Source: Vicia villosa (Eukaryota; Streptophyta; Magnoliopsida; Fabales; Fabaceae). From it: 64,000 nucleotides of DNA. Shown here piece by piece: positions 1-11,587 of this stretch (its first letter is position 1; every line of letters begins with the position of its first letter). Both the position numbers and the translations under genes were made by a program. Where the stretch lies: NCBI RefSeq assembly GCF_029867415.1, contig NC_081183.1:139895951-139959950 (forward strand), written 5' to 3'. A model generated the notes under the pieces. That model was not told the origin of the DNA. It searched no databases and saw nothing but the letters and a program-made list of their open reading frames with translations.

Positions 1-96
1 CCACCAACCAAGTCTTCCTATATTTTCTCAACTTCCCACTCCACTATCTCCACTACTTCTCACGTAATGCTGAATGTAACTTCCATTGCCATTCAC

Positions 97-104
97 TATA
101 TAAA
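97..104 (+). promoter_or_regulatory. Candidate TATA box of LTR E
   Basis: TATATAAA in the context 'cactatataaaggg', about where an LTR promoter would lie, followed by GC-richer sequence. No transcript evidence is available, so this rests on motif and position only. Confidence 0.4.
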
Positions 105-648
105 GGGTCTTAGCATTCATTTGAAGGCATCCAAGTTTTAGGCGCGGAAGCGTTGTTCATAGTTTTAGGCATATATTATCACTTTGTAAAAGTGGTAGTT
201 TCTCACATTGAGGAACTACCACACCATTAGTTTTAGGCCTACAATTTATGTACTCTTGGATCACAATCTTGCCGACATTATTTCAAAGCTTCATTCAAGT
301 TTCAAGATTTGTTTTGTTCGCAATTTAATTCAAGTTTATTTCGTCTGCTTTACTTCCAGGTTTATTTATTTGCAATTATTTTAGTTTTATGTTCTTATAA
401 TATTGTTTTATCATTATTATTATAATATGGTTAGTAATTATAATTTCATGTTTAATAATTATAATTCCATGTTTAATAATTATAATTTCATGTTTGTTTC
501 TTTAAGTATGTCTGGCTAATTTATTTAGATGTCGGTATGTAAAGTAATTTAACCGTAGGGATCCGAATTAAATTGGCTTAATTATGTTTTATTAATTATC
601 ACTTGTTTTTGGTTTGTATGTCTAATTTAATTAGTAAGTCTTAAAACC

Positions 649-1034
649 AATAGAGCGAAAGTTTGAGGGGTTAAGACGGTCAAAGGTTAAAATCAATAGA
701 GCGAAAGTTTGAGATCTTTAACTGGATAGTAGACATAGGACATTAGTTTTAAGGATGGCGAAAGCGTATTAGAACTAATTAGAACTTATTTATTTTCAAA
801 AAGTGTTTTTATACCCGCGCGGGATGGCGAAAGCGTACGTTAGGGATATTAGCATGTTCCGAGTCAACAGAGCGAGAGTTTGAGATTAGGAGATTTAAGT
901 AGATAACGACTTCATAAAATAAGCATTTTATTAATTACGTTGTTTTCAAAAAGCGTTTCTAAATCTGGTGGGATGGCGAAAGCGTACATTAAGAGTTAGG
1001 ATCGTAGTCTGAATCAATAGAGCGAGAGTTTGAG
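649..1034 (+). repeat. Alternating short motifs in LTR E
   Basis: Two short motifs recur: 'caatagagcgaaagtttgag' (near 649, 694, 863 and 1013, with small changes) and 'ggatggcgaaagcgta' (near 752, 821 and 970). They share the core GCGAAAG or GCGAGAG and partly alternate. The spacing is irregular, so this is a dispersed motif cluster and not a clean tandem array. Function unknown. Confidence 0.6.
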
Positions 1035-1349
1035 AGGAGGACTTTTAATCAATAGAATTAATAAAGATCTTTAATTGAATTAACACCATAGCCAATGGAC
1101 CTTCGGATCACCTAAGTTAGATGAAATACATACTGATATCCGTTTGTTATTATATTTTATCTAGATTTAGGATTTTAGTTTCCCCATTTATAAAAAAACC
1201 TAAATATCATTAGCCTTAGCTTTACATAGTAACTTTAGATAACGGTAGGTCGATTTATAGTCCCTGTGGATTCGATATCTTTTAAAACTACACGACACGA
1301 CTGTGCACTTGCAGTTATCCCGACTAATAGACACGCAAAGTCGCGATCA

Positions 1350-2687
1350 CTAGTTGCTCAAGGATACACCCAAGTTGAAGGAATTGACTTTGATGAAACC
1401 TTTGCTCCTGTAGCCAGACTTGAGTCAATTAGGCTATTGTTAGGGATTGCATGTATTCTGAAATTCAAACTATACCAGATGGATGTGAAGAGTGCTTTCT
1501 TGAATGGATATTTGAATGAGGAAGTCTATGTAGAACAACCTAAAGGTTTTGCAGATCCAAACCACCCTGATCATGTATACAAATTAAGAAAAGCTCTTTA
1601 CGGTTTGAAACAAGCTCCTAGAGCTTGGTATGAGAGACTAACTGAGTTTCTTACTAGCAATGGATACAGGAAAGGAGGGATAGATAAAACTCTTTTTGTT
1701 AAAGATGAAGAAGGGAAGATTCTGATAGCTCAGATCTATGTGGATGATATTGTATTTGGTGGGATGTCAGACAAGATGACTAGACATTTTGTTGATCAGA
1801 TGCAATCTGAATTTGAAATGAGTCTAGTTGGAGAATTAACCTATTTTCTTGGGCTGCAAGTCAAACAGATGGAAGACTCAATCTTTCTCTCTCAGAGCAA
1901 GTATGCTAGAAACATTGTCAAAAAGTTTGGAATGGAAAATGCTTCTCACAAAAGGACACCAGCACCTACCCATTTGAAGCTGTCCAAAGATGAAAAGGGA
2001 ACCAGTGTTGATCAAAGTCTATACAGAAGCATGATAGGAAGTCTGTTGTATCTTACAGCCAGTAGACCTGATATTGCCTTTGTTGTTGGGGTATGTGCTA
2101 GGTATCAAGCAGAACCCAAAACCAGCCATATCAATCAAGTCAAAAGGATTCTGAAATATGTGAATGGTACTTGTGAATATGGAATGCTCTACTCTCATGG
2201 GTGTGAACCCATTCTCACTGGATATTGTGATGCAGACTGGGCAGGAAGTGCTGATGACAGAAAAAGTACTTCAGGAGGGTGTTTCTTCTTGGGTAATAAT
2301 CTTATTTCATGGTTCAGCAAGAAACAAAATTGTGTGTCCCTGTCCACTGCAGAGGCAGAATACATTGCAGCAGGAAGTAGCTGCTCTCAGCTTGTTTGGA
2401 TGAAACAAATGTTAACAGAATACAATGTCACACAAGATGTCATGACATTATATTGTGACAATTTGAGTGCCATCAACATTTCAAAGAATCCTATTCAGCA
2501 TAGCAGGACCAAGCACATTGATATTAGACATCATTACATTAGAGATCTTGTTGAAGATAAAACAATTGTCTTGGAACATGTTGCTACAAATCTTCAACTA
2601 GCTGATATTTTCACAAAAGCCTTGGATGCAAATCAATTTGAAAATCTAAGAAGCAAACTGGGCATTTGTCTTTGTGAAGGATTATAG
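1350..2687 (+). pseudogene. Ty1/copia (SIRE/Maximus) RT-RNase H, 5'-truncated
   Basis: This is the C-terminal part of a copia polyprotein. It reads without a stop from LVAQGYTQ to the natural TAG at 2685. Reverse-transcriptase landmarks are visible: the [11 protein letters not shown] block, [13 protein letters not shown], and the catalytic YVDD at about 1737-1748. RNase H follows with DADWAG, the [10 protein letters not shown] block and [11 protein letters not shown]. Gag, protease, integrase and the start of RT are missing because LTR E adjoins at 1349/1350. Similarity to SIRE/Maximus comes from recognising the motif set. The upstream frame is open to a GTG at 1266, but those residues come from the LTR and are not copia protein. 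Any lost N-terminal part may lie left of the window. Confidence 0.9.
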
Positions 2688-3109
2688 CAATTAATTGGGT
2701 GTGCGACCAGCACTATAGCTCACTTGAATGTCAAGTATACTCTGCTGATGGTGGTGATGATCATACTGTTGGTTTTGATGGCTGATGAGGTTAAGGATGC
2801 TGATGCCCGGACTAGTAGTTCCAGTGAAGTGGAAATGAGTAAGGAGGATACTGAAGATACTGCTGGTTCTGAAGTGAAAATCTTTATCTGTTGTTTGGCT
2901 CCTTTTGTGGCTAGAAAGGGGGAGAAGTGAAAGTGATAGATGATGTCTTGGTTGTTTGCTGTAATTGTTCCTTGGATGTACTATACTTAATCAAGCAGGA
3001 TGTTGTTGGCTGTGGCTGCTGTGTGTAATCTCTGATGGTACTGCTGTGTGTAATCTCTGATGGTATCATCTATTTTTGTTTTAGCCAAAAATTCGCCAAA
3101 GGGGGAGTT
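2688..3109 (+). other. Copia 3' untranslated region with polypurine tract
   Basis: About 420 bases separate the pol stop from the 3' LTR. A short open stretch (to 2930) with a hydrophobic start has no ATG at its beginning and is not called a gene; SIRE elements can carry an extra ORF here and this may be its remnant. A near-duplicate phrase 'gctgtgtgtaatctctgatg' occurs twice around 3020-3062. The polypurine tract AAAGGGGGAG at 3098-3107 primes plus-strand DNA synthesis in this family and lies directly before the LTR. Confidence 0.75.
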
Positions 3110-4039
3110 TGTAGATGTTTTTGATTGGCTGTATTTTTTGGTAAAACAAATAGTGTCTGTATCGTGTCAAACCTGGTGTCATGATATGCATTGTTGTTGA
3201 AGTTTTTCTTGTACAGGCTTTTACCTGATGTCAAGACCGATGTCATGACATCCGAAGCTGATGGGTTTTATTATGTTCTCAGCATGGTTGTTTGATCTGT
3301 TAAAACTTTGCGCGCCTCTTTTGGAAACTTTGGATATTGAGTTGTTTCAGAACAACGTTATGCGATGTTTATTCATAGGATCTTTGTTTTATGGAAATGG
3401 TTTTAAATTGGTTTAAAACTAATATTGGATCCAAGGCCCAGCTGCTGCAAGGTTATTTATAACATTTGAAGAAGCTGCTGCATTGAGCGGTTTTTTTCTG
3501 TTAGGGTTTGCCGTCAAGAAATCTGTTGTGTTTTTTTTCGTTTGTGTTGTAGTTTTCATGTAAGCCAAACAATCATGATGATGATTGTCTTGGTCTAGGT
3601 GTTTTTGTTTTGAGTTGTAAGAAGTACTCAAAGCTTCTAAGCAAGAGTACTATTGTACTTGATCAAAGCTTTTAAGCAAGATCAAGTTGTGTTTTGAAGA
3701 GTGTCTTCTTTTGTTTTTCATCTGTTAGTTCTTCATCACTGCTGTGATTGAGGGGGAGTGAGTAGGAGCTCTGGTCTAGCGGTTTAGATTGAAGTTGCAT
3801 TGGGTAGATATTAAGTGAAAGGCGTAATATTGAGTTGTATTACCTTGAATTAATATTACTTATAGTGGACTTCCTCCCTGGCTTGGTAGCCCCCAGATGT
3901 AGGTGTGTTTGCACCGAACTGGGTTAACAATTTTCCTGTGTTGTTTTTCTGTTTGCACTTTGTTCATTTGTTTAACAACATTCAGATAGTGATGTCGTGA
4001 CATCCTGTAAGACATCGCGTGTCTGAGTCCAGAATTTCA
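3110..4039 (+). mobile_element. Copia 3' LTR
   Basis: The LTR starts TGTAGATG right after the polypurine tract and most likely ends 'agaatttca' at 4039, because homology to the host Ogre gag (compare 60068) starts at 4040. An alternative CA end at 4014 would leave 25 unexplained bases. The sequence contains several short near-palindromes of the GATGTCATGACATC type (about 3170, 3228, 3990). No matching 5' LTR is in the window. The right target duplication should be 'agaag' (4040-4044). Confidence 0.75.
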
Positions 4040-4322
4040 AGAAGAGATCTTCAAGTTTTGCTAGATGATGGTACTATTCAGATCTACAGAAATAGGAATG
4101 AAGATGAAGTTAACATTATAGGATGTTATCCGCATGAGCTTTTAGTCTCAGATATCAACTCGGAAATGCCTAAAGTTAACATCATCGTTCCTCATTTCAA
4201 CATGCCCGAGCGCATAGAAGTTACCTACAACAAGCCAAAGGTTCTTGTTGCTCCTTTGATCATTTGTCTACCTGGACCTGTTTCCTATGACTCTGACAAG
4301 GCAGTTCCATACAACTACAATG
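4040..4322 (+). pseudogene. Ogre D1 gag, C-terminal fragment
   Basis: The translation RRDLQVLLDDGTIQIYRNRN matches the second Ogre copy at 60068 onward. Reading continues through PHFNMPERIEVTYNKP and the proline-rich linker until element A interrupts it after 'actacaatg'. The reading resumes at 40566. Unlike D2, this copy keeps the frame through the 'gttaacattatagg' stretch. Upstream gag was separated by the copia insertion and would lie left of the window. Confidence 0.9.
4318..4322. repeat. Target site duplication of element A (left)
   Basis: CAATG precedes TGTCATACCCC here and follows ...GTTGCTACA at 40566-40570. D2 keeps the uninterrupted target 'aactacaatgcaacaatg' at about 60335-60353, which proves the empty-site structure. 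Confidence 0.95.
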
Positions 4323-7300
4323 TGTCATACCCCAAAATTTGCCCTCTTCATTTCATCTTCAATGATTCAAGGTTCAAAGGCTTTCTCAAAAGCACTCTCT
4401 CCTATTCAAAATTAGGGTTGGCATTTTATCAAAGGATTTTGAATCTCTGAGGCCTCAAATGGATCTCAAGGTACATATGTATCAAAGCATCTCCATGTCA
4501 AAAGTCAAGCTTCAATTCCAAGGTTTGCTCACTCAATGGCTCAGATGATCAATAATCGTCTATGTTGACCTAAAAGTCAACTATAGTCAAAATACAGTCA
4601 AACTTCAAGATTTTTGGTCAACATTAAGTATGTGAGGTTATATCCATCATTGGATCAAAGGTTGATCATGATCCATTAATAAAAACTCAGAGATGAACAA
4701 ATGCAAATGTTCAAATTAGGGTTTTTTTTATAGGAGAAAGTCAATGCAACTTTGACTGGTCATAACATTCACATGGAGCATCAAAAATTTCCCAACCGAA
4801 GCCTATTTTGAAGGAAATCTGATTCTCTACAACTTTGTCTCTCACAAGCCAAGGCTAGAAATGCTTCATTTGAGAGATATGGTCCAATACATTATAGGTC
4901 CTCCAAGAAGGTCAACAAAAACACCTTTTGGGTCAAAGCTCATAACTTGAGAATGGAAGCTTCAATTGAGATGAAACCAAAAGGAGTGTTTAAAGGACTC
5001 TTTGAGCTTTCCAGAAAGTCCTAGAATGCATTCATGTGATTAAAAGTGAAGGAGATACAAAGCTTAGAAGTTGGTCGAATTTGAAGATATACATAAAACC
5101 CTAAGTAATGAATTTTGAAGTTCTTGATTAAGGGGCCTAATATTTTCACTTCAAACATGGTCATGACTTTGTAGGAGACCTCTAAATCCATATTTATCCT
5201 TTTATAATTTTATTCACTATTTGTTTGAATTTTTATTCATTTAAATATCAAATAAATTTATAAAAAATATCAAGACAAATGGATTAAATTATAGGGATTT
5301 TCTTTTAATCACACAAGGGCTCAACAAATGCCATAAGGAGGTCCAAATGTGAAGGGGAGGTTTTTTAACCAAAATTAGAAGGGACTTTTTTCCATGCATA
5401 TTCATGCAGAATATCAAAGGGACCAAAGATAAAGAGTCCAAGCCCATGTTTGACCTAATTCCATTGAGATATATATTCTAAAATTCACTAAGAGAATGGG
5501 AGGACGAAAAGATTGGATAAAGATAAGGGTTTCACGTCATAAAAATAACAAGGAACTAGGGCAAAGAGGAAACTCGGGTTGCAGCCGTTTTCCAGGATCC
5601 TCAAGCATGCATTCATCATCCTGAAGTCCCCAGCAATTGATTGAGATCCCCACACGAGCCTGAAGCATCCCGGAACAGGAGAACCAGGTGTAAACGTTTT
5701 GCTTATATATTTTTCAATCGTGAATTCTTCATCCATGATGTTTAAGTTAGTTCCACGCATGTATCTATGTTTATAATCATGTTTAACGTCGTCTGGACCC
5801 ATCGTTTCTGAGTTTGACGCAAAAACAAGGGTTTGCCATGGTTAGGGCTAAGAGCATGTGGAACATCGTACCGGCGTCTACAGGGAGTTTTACATCAAAC
5901 GGAGGTCACCAATGAATTCTCCATGGTCGATTTATGTAAACTGGGTGTTTCTTTCATTTGTTTTTGACCGTTTTGCAGGTTCGTCTCGTGAACCCGTCGG
6001 AGAAGATGACCGGGAACACTGTTCCGGCGGTCGTTTGTTTTTCAAGATCGGCTGACTTCCAGCGTGGCGTGGGCATGTAACGCATTTGGCAGGTCAACAG
6101 GTCATAGACAGTCTCTCTCTTCCTCATTGGCTGACGGCGCAACAAGGGCCCCACATGGAAAATTGTTTGACTATTCCATTTAATTCCCTGTTTCTTTTAT
6201 ATAGTATTCAGTGCTATTATTTAATGACTAACGCATCGCAGCTCAACTGGCAAAGGAGAAAAGTGTATTACCATTAAAACCTGGGATCGATCCCTGGTGA
6301 ATGCAATTATTTTTGACACCATTTCCTGTGAGTTCCAGCGTGCACAACCAAGGAGAGGCACACCATACACCCTCGATTCTGGACAAACAAATCTCCTCTT
6401 ATCCAAATCTAACGTCTTAAAACTGAAGGAGTATACCATGAGCACGCAATTCACTCACATGTGATCCTATCCAGGTTCCTTTTATTTAATTATTTAGATT
6501 AATCAATAATTAATTATATAATTGTTTAGATTAATCAGTAATTAATTATATATGATTTAATTCATTTATTTAAATTAGGATTATCATAAAAATTAGAAGT
6601 TAGGGTTATAATTATTGTTTTCTTGATTATTCCCGATTATTTCGACTATTCGATTAATTTATTTAATTATTTTAACCATAAAAATCCTATAAAATATATT
6701 AAGATATTAGGATTCGCCCAATCCCATTGGCCAGTGGCCAAAGTATTAGGGTTATGGTTTTCCTACCAACCTAGGTATTAGCCAAACAATTTAATTTATT
6801 ATTCGCTTCGATTAAATCAATTGATCGCGGTGGGTAATAATCAAATAATTAAAATAACAATATATTTTGCTAAATGGTTTTAACCAAGGCTATTGGTTAC
6901 GATGATTAGCATTTTCCCTTCATTCAAATTCGTTATTATTTGTAATCGAATCTATCGATTATGAGGGGTAACGATAATTAAAATACGCACATTTGCTATT
7001 CGTGATAATCGAATGTATCGATTAGAATGGTTAGCAATCCTTCATTCAATTTGTTAATTATGGTGATCAAACCTATTGATCATCGCGATTAATGGTAACA
7101 TATTAAAACCAGGGTTGTACGCCCAATCTTAAAACACTTCCCAAATTCTAAAACACTTCCAAACAAACCTTTCAAATTCCTAACTCATCATAGGCTATTT
7201 CAAAAGCCTTTGAGACAAACTTTCAACCATATCAAATCAAAATTCCAAATTCTAAGGCGTACAACCCTGTCCCCGAACTACGTTGACTCTGATTCTCCCT

Positions 7301-7592
7301 AAGGAGATACGTAGGCACTTGGCAACAAGGCGAGTCCCCTTCCTTCAAACTCTAATCATGTTCAATATAATTAGCCTTATCATTACTCTCTGTCACCTTT
7401 CTTTATGAACCTTGCCATGAACCCTTATCTTTGAGATGTTAGGCTTTAGGAAAGGGTTGAGGGTGCCTAACACCTTCCCTCGACCTGAATATAGTATCTT
7501 ACCCCGATCTCTAAACTGCGTAGGGTTTCCTATTCGCCCTTCAGAATAGGTGGCGACTCTCTAAGTTATAAATTTTTAGGCAGGTTGCTACA
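4323..7592 (+). mobile_element. 5' LTR of element A
   Basis: This LTR is 3270 bp long, beginning TGTCATACCCC and ending GTTGCTACA. Its last 1450 bp (6143-7592) align at equal length with 39116-40565, with about 12 substitutions. It is largely AT-rich, with a tRNA-like segment near 6231-6306, a TATA-like run near 6199 and the U5 phrases 'ggagatacgtaggcac' and 'ctaacaccttccct' common to Ogre LTRs. Open frames on either strand here (for example 5488-5802 and 6221-6454 on the minus strand) are short and unlike known proteins. Confidence 0.92.
6231..6306 (+). other. tRNA-like segment with Pol III B-box match in LTR A
   Basis: The string 'agctcaactggcaaaggag' resembles a D arm. The T-arm-like 'cctgggatcgatccctgg' follows at 6279-6296 and contains a GGATCGATCC B box. 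GCAT at the left can pair with ATGC at the right as a partial acceptor stem. The anticodon arm is not well formed, so this is not a functional tRNA gene. It could be a tRNA or SINE fossil fixed in the LTR family. The same segment is in the other LTR at 39204-39279. Confidence 0.55.
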
Positions 7593-7594
7593 GC

Positions 7595-7612
7595 TGGCAA
7601 CTCTGCTGGGGA
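7595..7612 (+). other. Primer-binding site of element A
   Basis: TGGCAACTCTGCTGGGGA lies two bases after the LTR end. It differs by one base from TGGCGACTCTGCTGGGGA in element B. Ogre elements use a tRNA primer here, reported as an arginine tRNA; I could not check the tRNA match. Confidence 0.85.
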
Positions 7613-7662
7613 CAACTTAAATGGTGAATACTATGCTCCTATAGGTTTTAGGTTTTGGCAGC
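7613..7662 (+). other. Start of the internal region of element A
   Basis: Only 50 bases of A's internal leader lie between the primer-binding site and element B. The leader resumes at 21052 with 'ggtttaggtttgac'. No coding potential. Confidence 0.8.
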
Positions 7663-9554
7663 TGTCATACCCCAAAATTTGCCCATACATTTTCTCCTAT
7701 TCAAATTCAAATCAAGATACAAATCTCCTAGACACATTCTCCTATACAAAGGCTCATAACTAGGGTTTTGTTCATTCAAAGGAAAGTCAGTGAATCAATG
7801 GCTCCAAGGCATCTCATATGGCTCAACATGTCCTATATTACCTCCATGACAAGTATCAAGGCCTATCTCAAGGTTCTGGTCACTTAAAAGTTCAGAAAGT
7901 CAACAGTCGACTAGTTAACCTAAAAAGTCAACTGTGATCAAAGCAAAGTCAAAACTCCTGATTTTTTGTCAAGATCCTTATATTGAAGTATCATTCACCA
8001 TTTGATCAAGAATTGATCATGGTTCATCAAAGAAAGATCAGAAATCAACAAATCAAAAAGTTTCTAAATTAGGGTTTTGTATAGGAAAAGTCAACTGAAC
8101 TTTGACCAGCCATAACACTCACATGGAACATCATAAATTTCCCATCCAAAGCTCATTTTGAAGGAAATTGAATTCTCTACAAAATTGTCTCTCACATGCC
8201 AAGTCCAAAAATGCTTCATTTGAGAGATATGGACTAAAACATTATAGGTCCTTTTCAAAAGTCAACAAGAAGACACTTTTTCAAAAGGACATAAAATGAG
8301 CATGAAAAATAATTTTGATATGAGACCAAAGACACTGGTTAGAGGACACTCTAAGGTTTCTAAAAAGTCCTAGAACTCATCCATACCTTAAAAATTGAGA
8401 GAGATAGGCTTTGTCAAAGTTGGACAAATTTGAGAAGGAAAATGTGAAGAAAATGCCTCAAAATGGATTTTTCTTGTAAAGGAACCCAATTTCTTTTGGC
8501 CCAATCTTGTTCCACAAGTCACCAATGAGGCCCATATCCAATACCACGAATTATTGATAATTAATTGATTTTATATGAATTTTTATTCATTAAAAAGTCA
8601 ATATTAATCAAATATTTGAAAGAAAATAGAAAAAGATTTGATTCATTGATTTCCAATCATTCCAATCAACAAAATATCCCATAATTGCTATCAAATTCGT
8701 GCTCACACATATTAATTTGGAAAGATTGAAATTGGATGAAGTTTTAGAAAGTTTATATTCAAGATCCCATCAAAATTCAATCAATGATTCAAAGAGATTT
8801 TGTTGAGTTTTTATTGACCTAATACATCTTCTATAAGTACCTAATGTGCACAAATCATAAGGGTTGGTTTTGGACAAGGATTTGCAGCAAGGAAACTTGA
8901 GGAGAACTCAAAAAAAAAAAACGTGGCTCTAAAGTGAAGTTGCAGTCGAGATTATAGGGCGATTCAAGCAATTCAAAGCATCCCAATCAATTCTCTGAAG
9001 CTTTCTGGTCATAATCATATCATCACCCTCGATCCAAACGTCCAGAAACGCTCCTAATTACACACGGTTTGCTAAATTTTTCTTTGCTTCGATTATAATT
9101 TATCGTGCATCATAAATGGATTTTGCTTGCATATTCGTGTTCAGGTTAATGATTAGACCGTTTCTGCATGTTTAATTTGATTTTCGTTGTGAATATAAGG
9201 ATCCACCATTGTAGGGTTTTCAAAGCTTTGAGTTAAGGTTTTTAGAAATAATGGGAATTGGACCGAATTGTGGCTATCATTGAATCGGTGATGATGATAC
9301 GAACGTAACCATGTGTTTATCTTTGATTTTCATGCCCGTATGGAGTTTCTTGAGATTTGCAGGTGTATAGCCACAGACCCAAACCGTTGCCAAAAAACGC
9401 TACTGTATTCACGAGGAAGAAGAAGCTGGGCGCGTAGCTTCTTTCCTTCATAATTTCGAATTTTGTTTTTGTATTTATTATGTTATGGATAACATGTTAA
9501 CAGCAAAGTGAAGATGGTGAAGCGGAAGCTAGGCGTGTCCAAAGACTCTGATTG

Positions 9555-9586
9555 GCAAGGGCACGGGTTCGAACCCTGCCCCTTGC
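9555..9586 (+). other. tRNA T-arm-like hairpin with B-box match in LTR B
   Basis: Here 'gcaaggg' and 'ccccttgc' flank a 'cgggttcgaaccctg' T-arm-like core. GGTTCGAACC at 9566-9575 matches the RNA polymerase III B-box consensus. No anticodon arm can be placed. The copy in the 3' LTR is at 19035-19066. It may be a tRNA-derived fossil or a kept structural element. Confidence 0.55.
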
Positions 9587-10075
9587 ATTATTTTTGTTCT
9601 ATTTCTCGTTTAACCTTGCAGGCAGATTCAGTATCCACGCAGGCGCCCATGCTTACTGTACACCCTTAGCGTCTGACCTTTGGAAGCCGTCAGATTAAGC
9701 TAAGCTCAGATCCAACGAATCAAACGTTGAGGGTGCACCATAGTTCCTCAGAAGCCACCCACACTAAAAAAAAGCTGAGTTCTTTTCTTTCTTTCTTTTT
9801 TTATTTATTTATTATTAAACAATCTTTTTACATATATACATTTATATATTTGTTTTAATTTATTTTTCCACTAATAAAACCCTTTTCTAAAAATTTCCTT
9901 TTTTATATGATAATAATAATAATAATAATGTTATTTTATACTTATTATATTATTTTTTATTTTCTTTCTCTTTTTTTTAATTACTTAATTACACAAAAAA
10001 TTCATACATATTTTAATTTCACTCTATACAATTTATAAAAATTATTGTTACTCTCGATTTTATTTTCTCATCCCT

Positions 10076-10115
10076 ATTTAATTAATTAGGTCGCGAGACC
10101 AATAATTAATTAAAT
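10076..10115. repeat. 40-bp inverted repeat in LTR B
   Basis: Two 13-base arms (ATTTAATTAATTA and its exact complement) enclose GGTC-GCGA-GACC plus a two-base AA bulge, so 17 base pairs can form. The second LTR has it unchanged at 19556-19595. Confidence 0.85.
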
Positions 10116-11569
10116 CGTTTGTGTTTCTTATTCCAATCATACCCTAATCAGGGTTTAGGACGAACATTCCAATACACTGAAACATTTTCTTTTGTGCCTT
10201 GCCTTTTCAGGGTTACCAACAGGGTTCACTCCGACAACGCGCCACGTCAAATTCAAAAGTTAAGTCTTAATCTTTAATTATTTAAATACTTTCCTGCCTT
10301 TTATTTAATTAGGGTTTGATCACTCCCATCAATGGATTCCTCCTACACTCACTTCCTCCCATTACTTTTTTCTGTCAATCCTCCGAGGGTCAGAGTCAAT
10401 GCTTCGGGAAACCTCCACTGCCGACCCTATCAGATCAAAACAAGCTAAGTATCTTTGTCTATTTTTATTATTTTAAAATTTACTTATTCTTTATTTTAAG
10501 GTTAATCCTGTTTGCCTCCGAACTTGATAATGCACTCACCCTATTTTTGTTTGCATTTTTTCCCACCTTTTCAGGGTTTGTCGAATGCCAAAGCTACGTC
10601 ATCGGTAACCCTAAATCTTTTCTATTTTTATTATTACTTATGCCAAACCCTATTGGGATCCGCTGGTTTCATTTTCCCCCTTCCCTATATTGCTATTGTT
10701 ACTGTTTTATGTTAAACTGTGTGGTTAGTAATATTAGGGAGTGCAACTTTGAATCAACTTAGAGTCATTAAACTATAAGATAAATATCTGAATTAACCAC
10801 GTGATTGTCGCACACACGCACTCTTTTGGGGTAACCTCTCTGTTGCCTTGTTGCCTGTTGCCTTTGTGTTTTTTGCAGAATAAGCCATGTCCCTCGAATA
10901 CGAGGATACCTCAGCCATGTTGCCTCGATTAAAGGTCATGGTCCCTAATGATGCTGCCTTCGATACACTAACATGACCTCGACCCTCGGAAGTTGCCTAC
11001 GAAAAAGGCTGAGGTATCCTCTGGTTGCCTACGAAAAAAGGCTATTCTGATCCTTCCTCTTAGACTACCTGCCTCTTTATGGCATGGGTCAGTCTTTGAG
11101 CGAATGATAATTCGATGACCCTTCTACCTCCAAACGAAAGGCTTCCTGCCCACTTATGGCAAGGATTGACCCTTTCATTCTGAAAGGCTAAAAAGAGACC
11201 TATCATCTGAGTTTAAGGTAATTGCCCCTAATTGCCTTGCCATGCTCTATTTTCTATATTCTTTCTCAAAATTCTTCAAAAAAACTGGCTACGCTCATTT
11301 ACGAGCTAAAGTCCATTTTTCCTCTTTCATCTACATTTTCTGGAAACGAGCAAGCAAAGCAATTAAGAGCCCATGGAAAACCATGGATGCAAAGGGTGCC
11401 TTACACCTTCCCTTTGCATAAATTACCCCCCGAACTTAGATTTATTTAAAAGGTTTTTTTCTGTTTCTTTTAGCCTTTCTAACTTGTTTGGATAAAATAA
11501 AAGTCGGTGGCGACTCTTGCTTAACCGCGACATTTCGATTGTAAACGTCAGTTCACCGTATTACAGAAC

Positions 11570-11587
11570 TGGCGACTCTGCTGGGGA
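11570..11587 (+). other. Primer-binding site of element B
   Basis: TGGCGACTCTGCTGGGGA lies four bases after the LTR end. It is the Ogre-type primer-binding site, as in element A with one difference. Confidence 0.88.

Larger units (their letters stand above)
1..1349 (+). mobile_element. Athila-type LTR, 3' part (element E)
   Basis: This AT-rich stretch has no usable reading frame. It looks like an LTR because it has a TATA box near its left end, alternating short motifs in the middle, and at about 1260-1349 the 'gtccctgtggattcgata' phrase followed by an end in CGATCA. The same CGATCA end closes the Athila LTRs later in the window, where it is followed by 'agttttt' and the primer-binding site. 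Here CGATCA is followed directly by copia reverse-transcriptase sequence. E is therefore probably a solo LTR, or the right end of a full element, inserted into the copia gene. Its left end lies outside the window. The family assignment is inference from the terminal motif. Confidence 0.6.
7663..11565 (+). mobile_element. 5' LTR of element B
   Basis: The LTR starts TGTCATACCCC and ends 'caccgtattaca'. It aligns along its whole length with 17142-21046, with about 16 substitutions and three small indels counted by eye. It holds a tRNA-like hairpin (9555-9586), an AT-rich perfect-arm palindrome (10076-10115) and an AATAAT microsatellite near 9910. A 148-codon open frame at 10316-10762 lacks an ATG at its start, is rich in F, L and S, and is not called a gene. 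Confidence 0.95.

Noticed and set aside
2724..2930. Possible small membrane protein or env-like ORF after copia pol
   Set aside because: No ATG at the start; short and of low complexity. Described only as part of the 3' region.
5488..5802. 104-codon minus-strand frame in LTR A
   Set aside because: No recognisable domain; it lies in LTR sequence whose counterpart is deleted in the other LTR, so it cannot be compared.
6231..6306. Functional tRNA gene
   Set aside because: No proper anticodon arm, partial acceptor stem only and a repeat context; kept as a tRNA-like segment.
10316..10762. 148-codon open frame in LTR B, also at 19796-20242
   Set aside because: It begins at a non-ATG codon, is low-complexity and hydrophobic, and occurs twice only because it lies in both LTRs.
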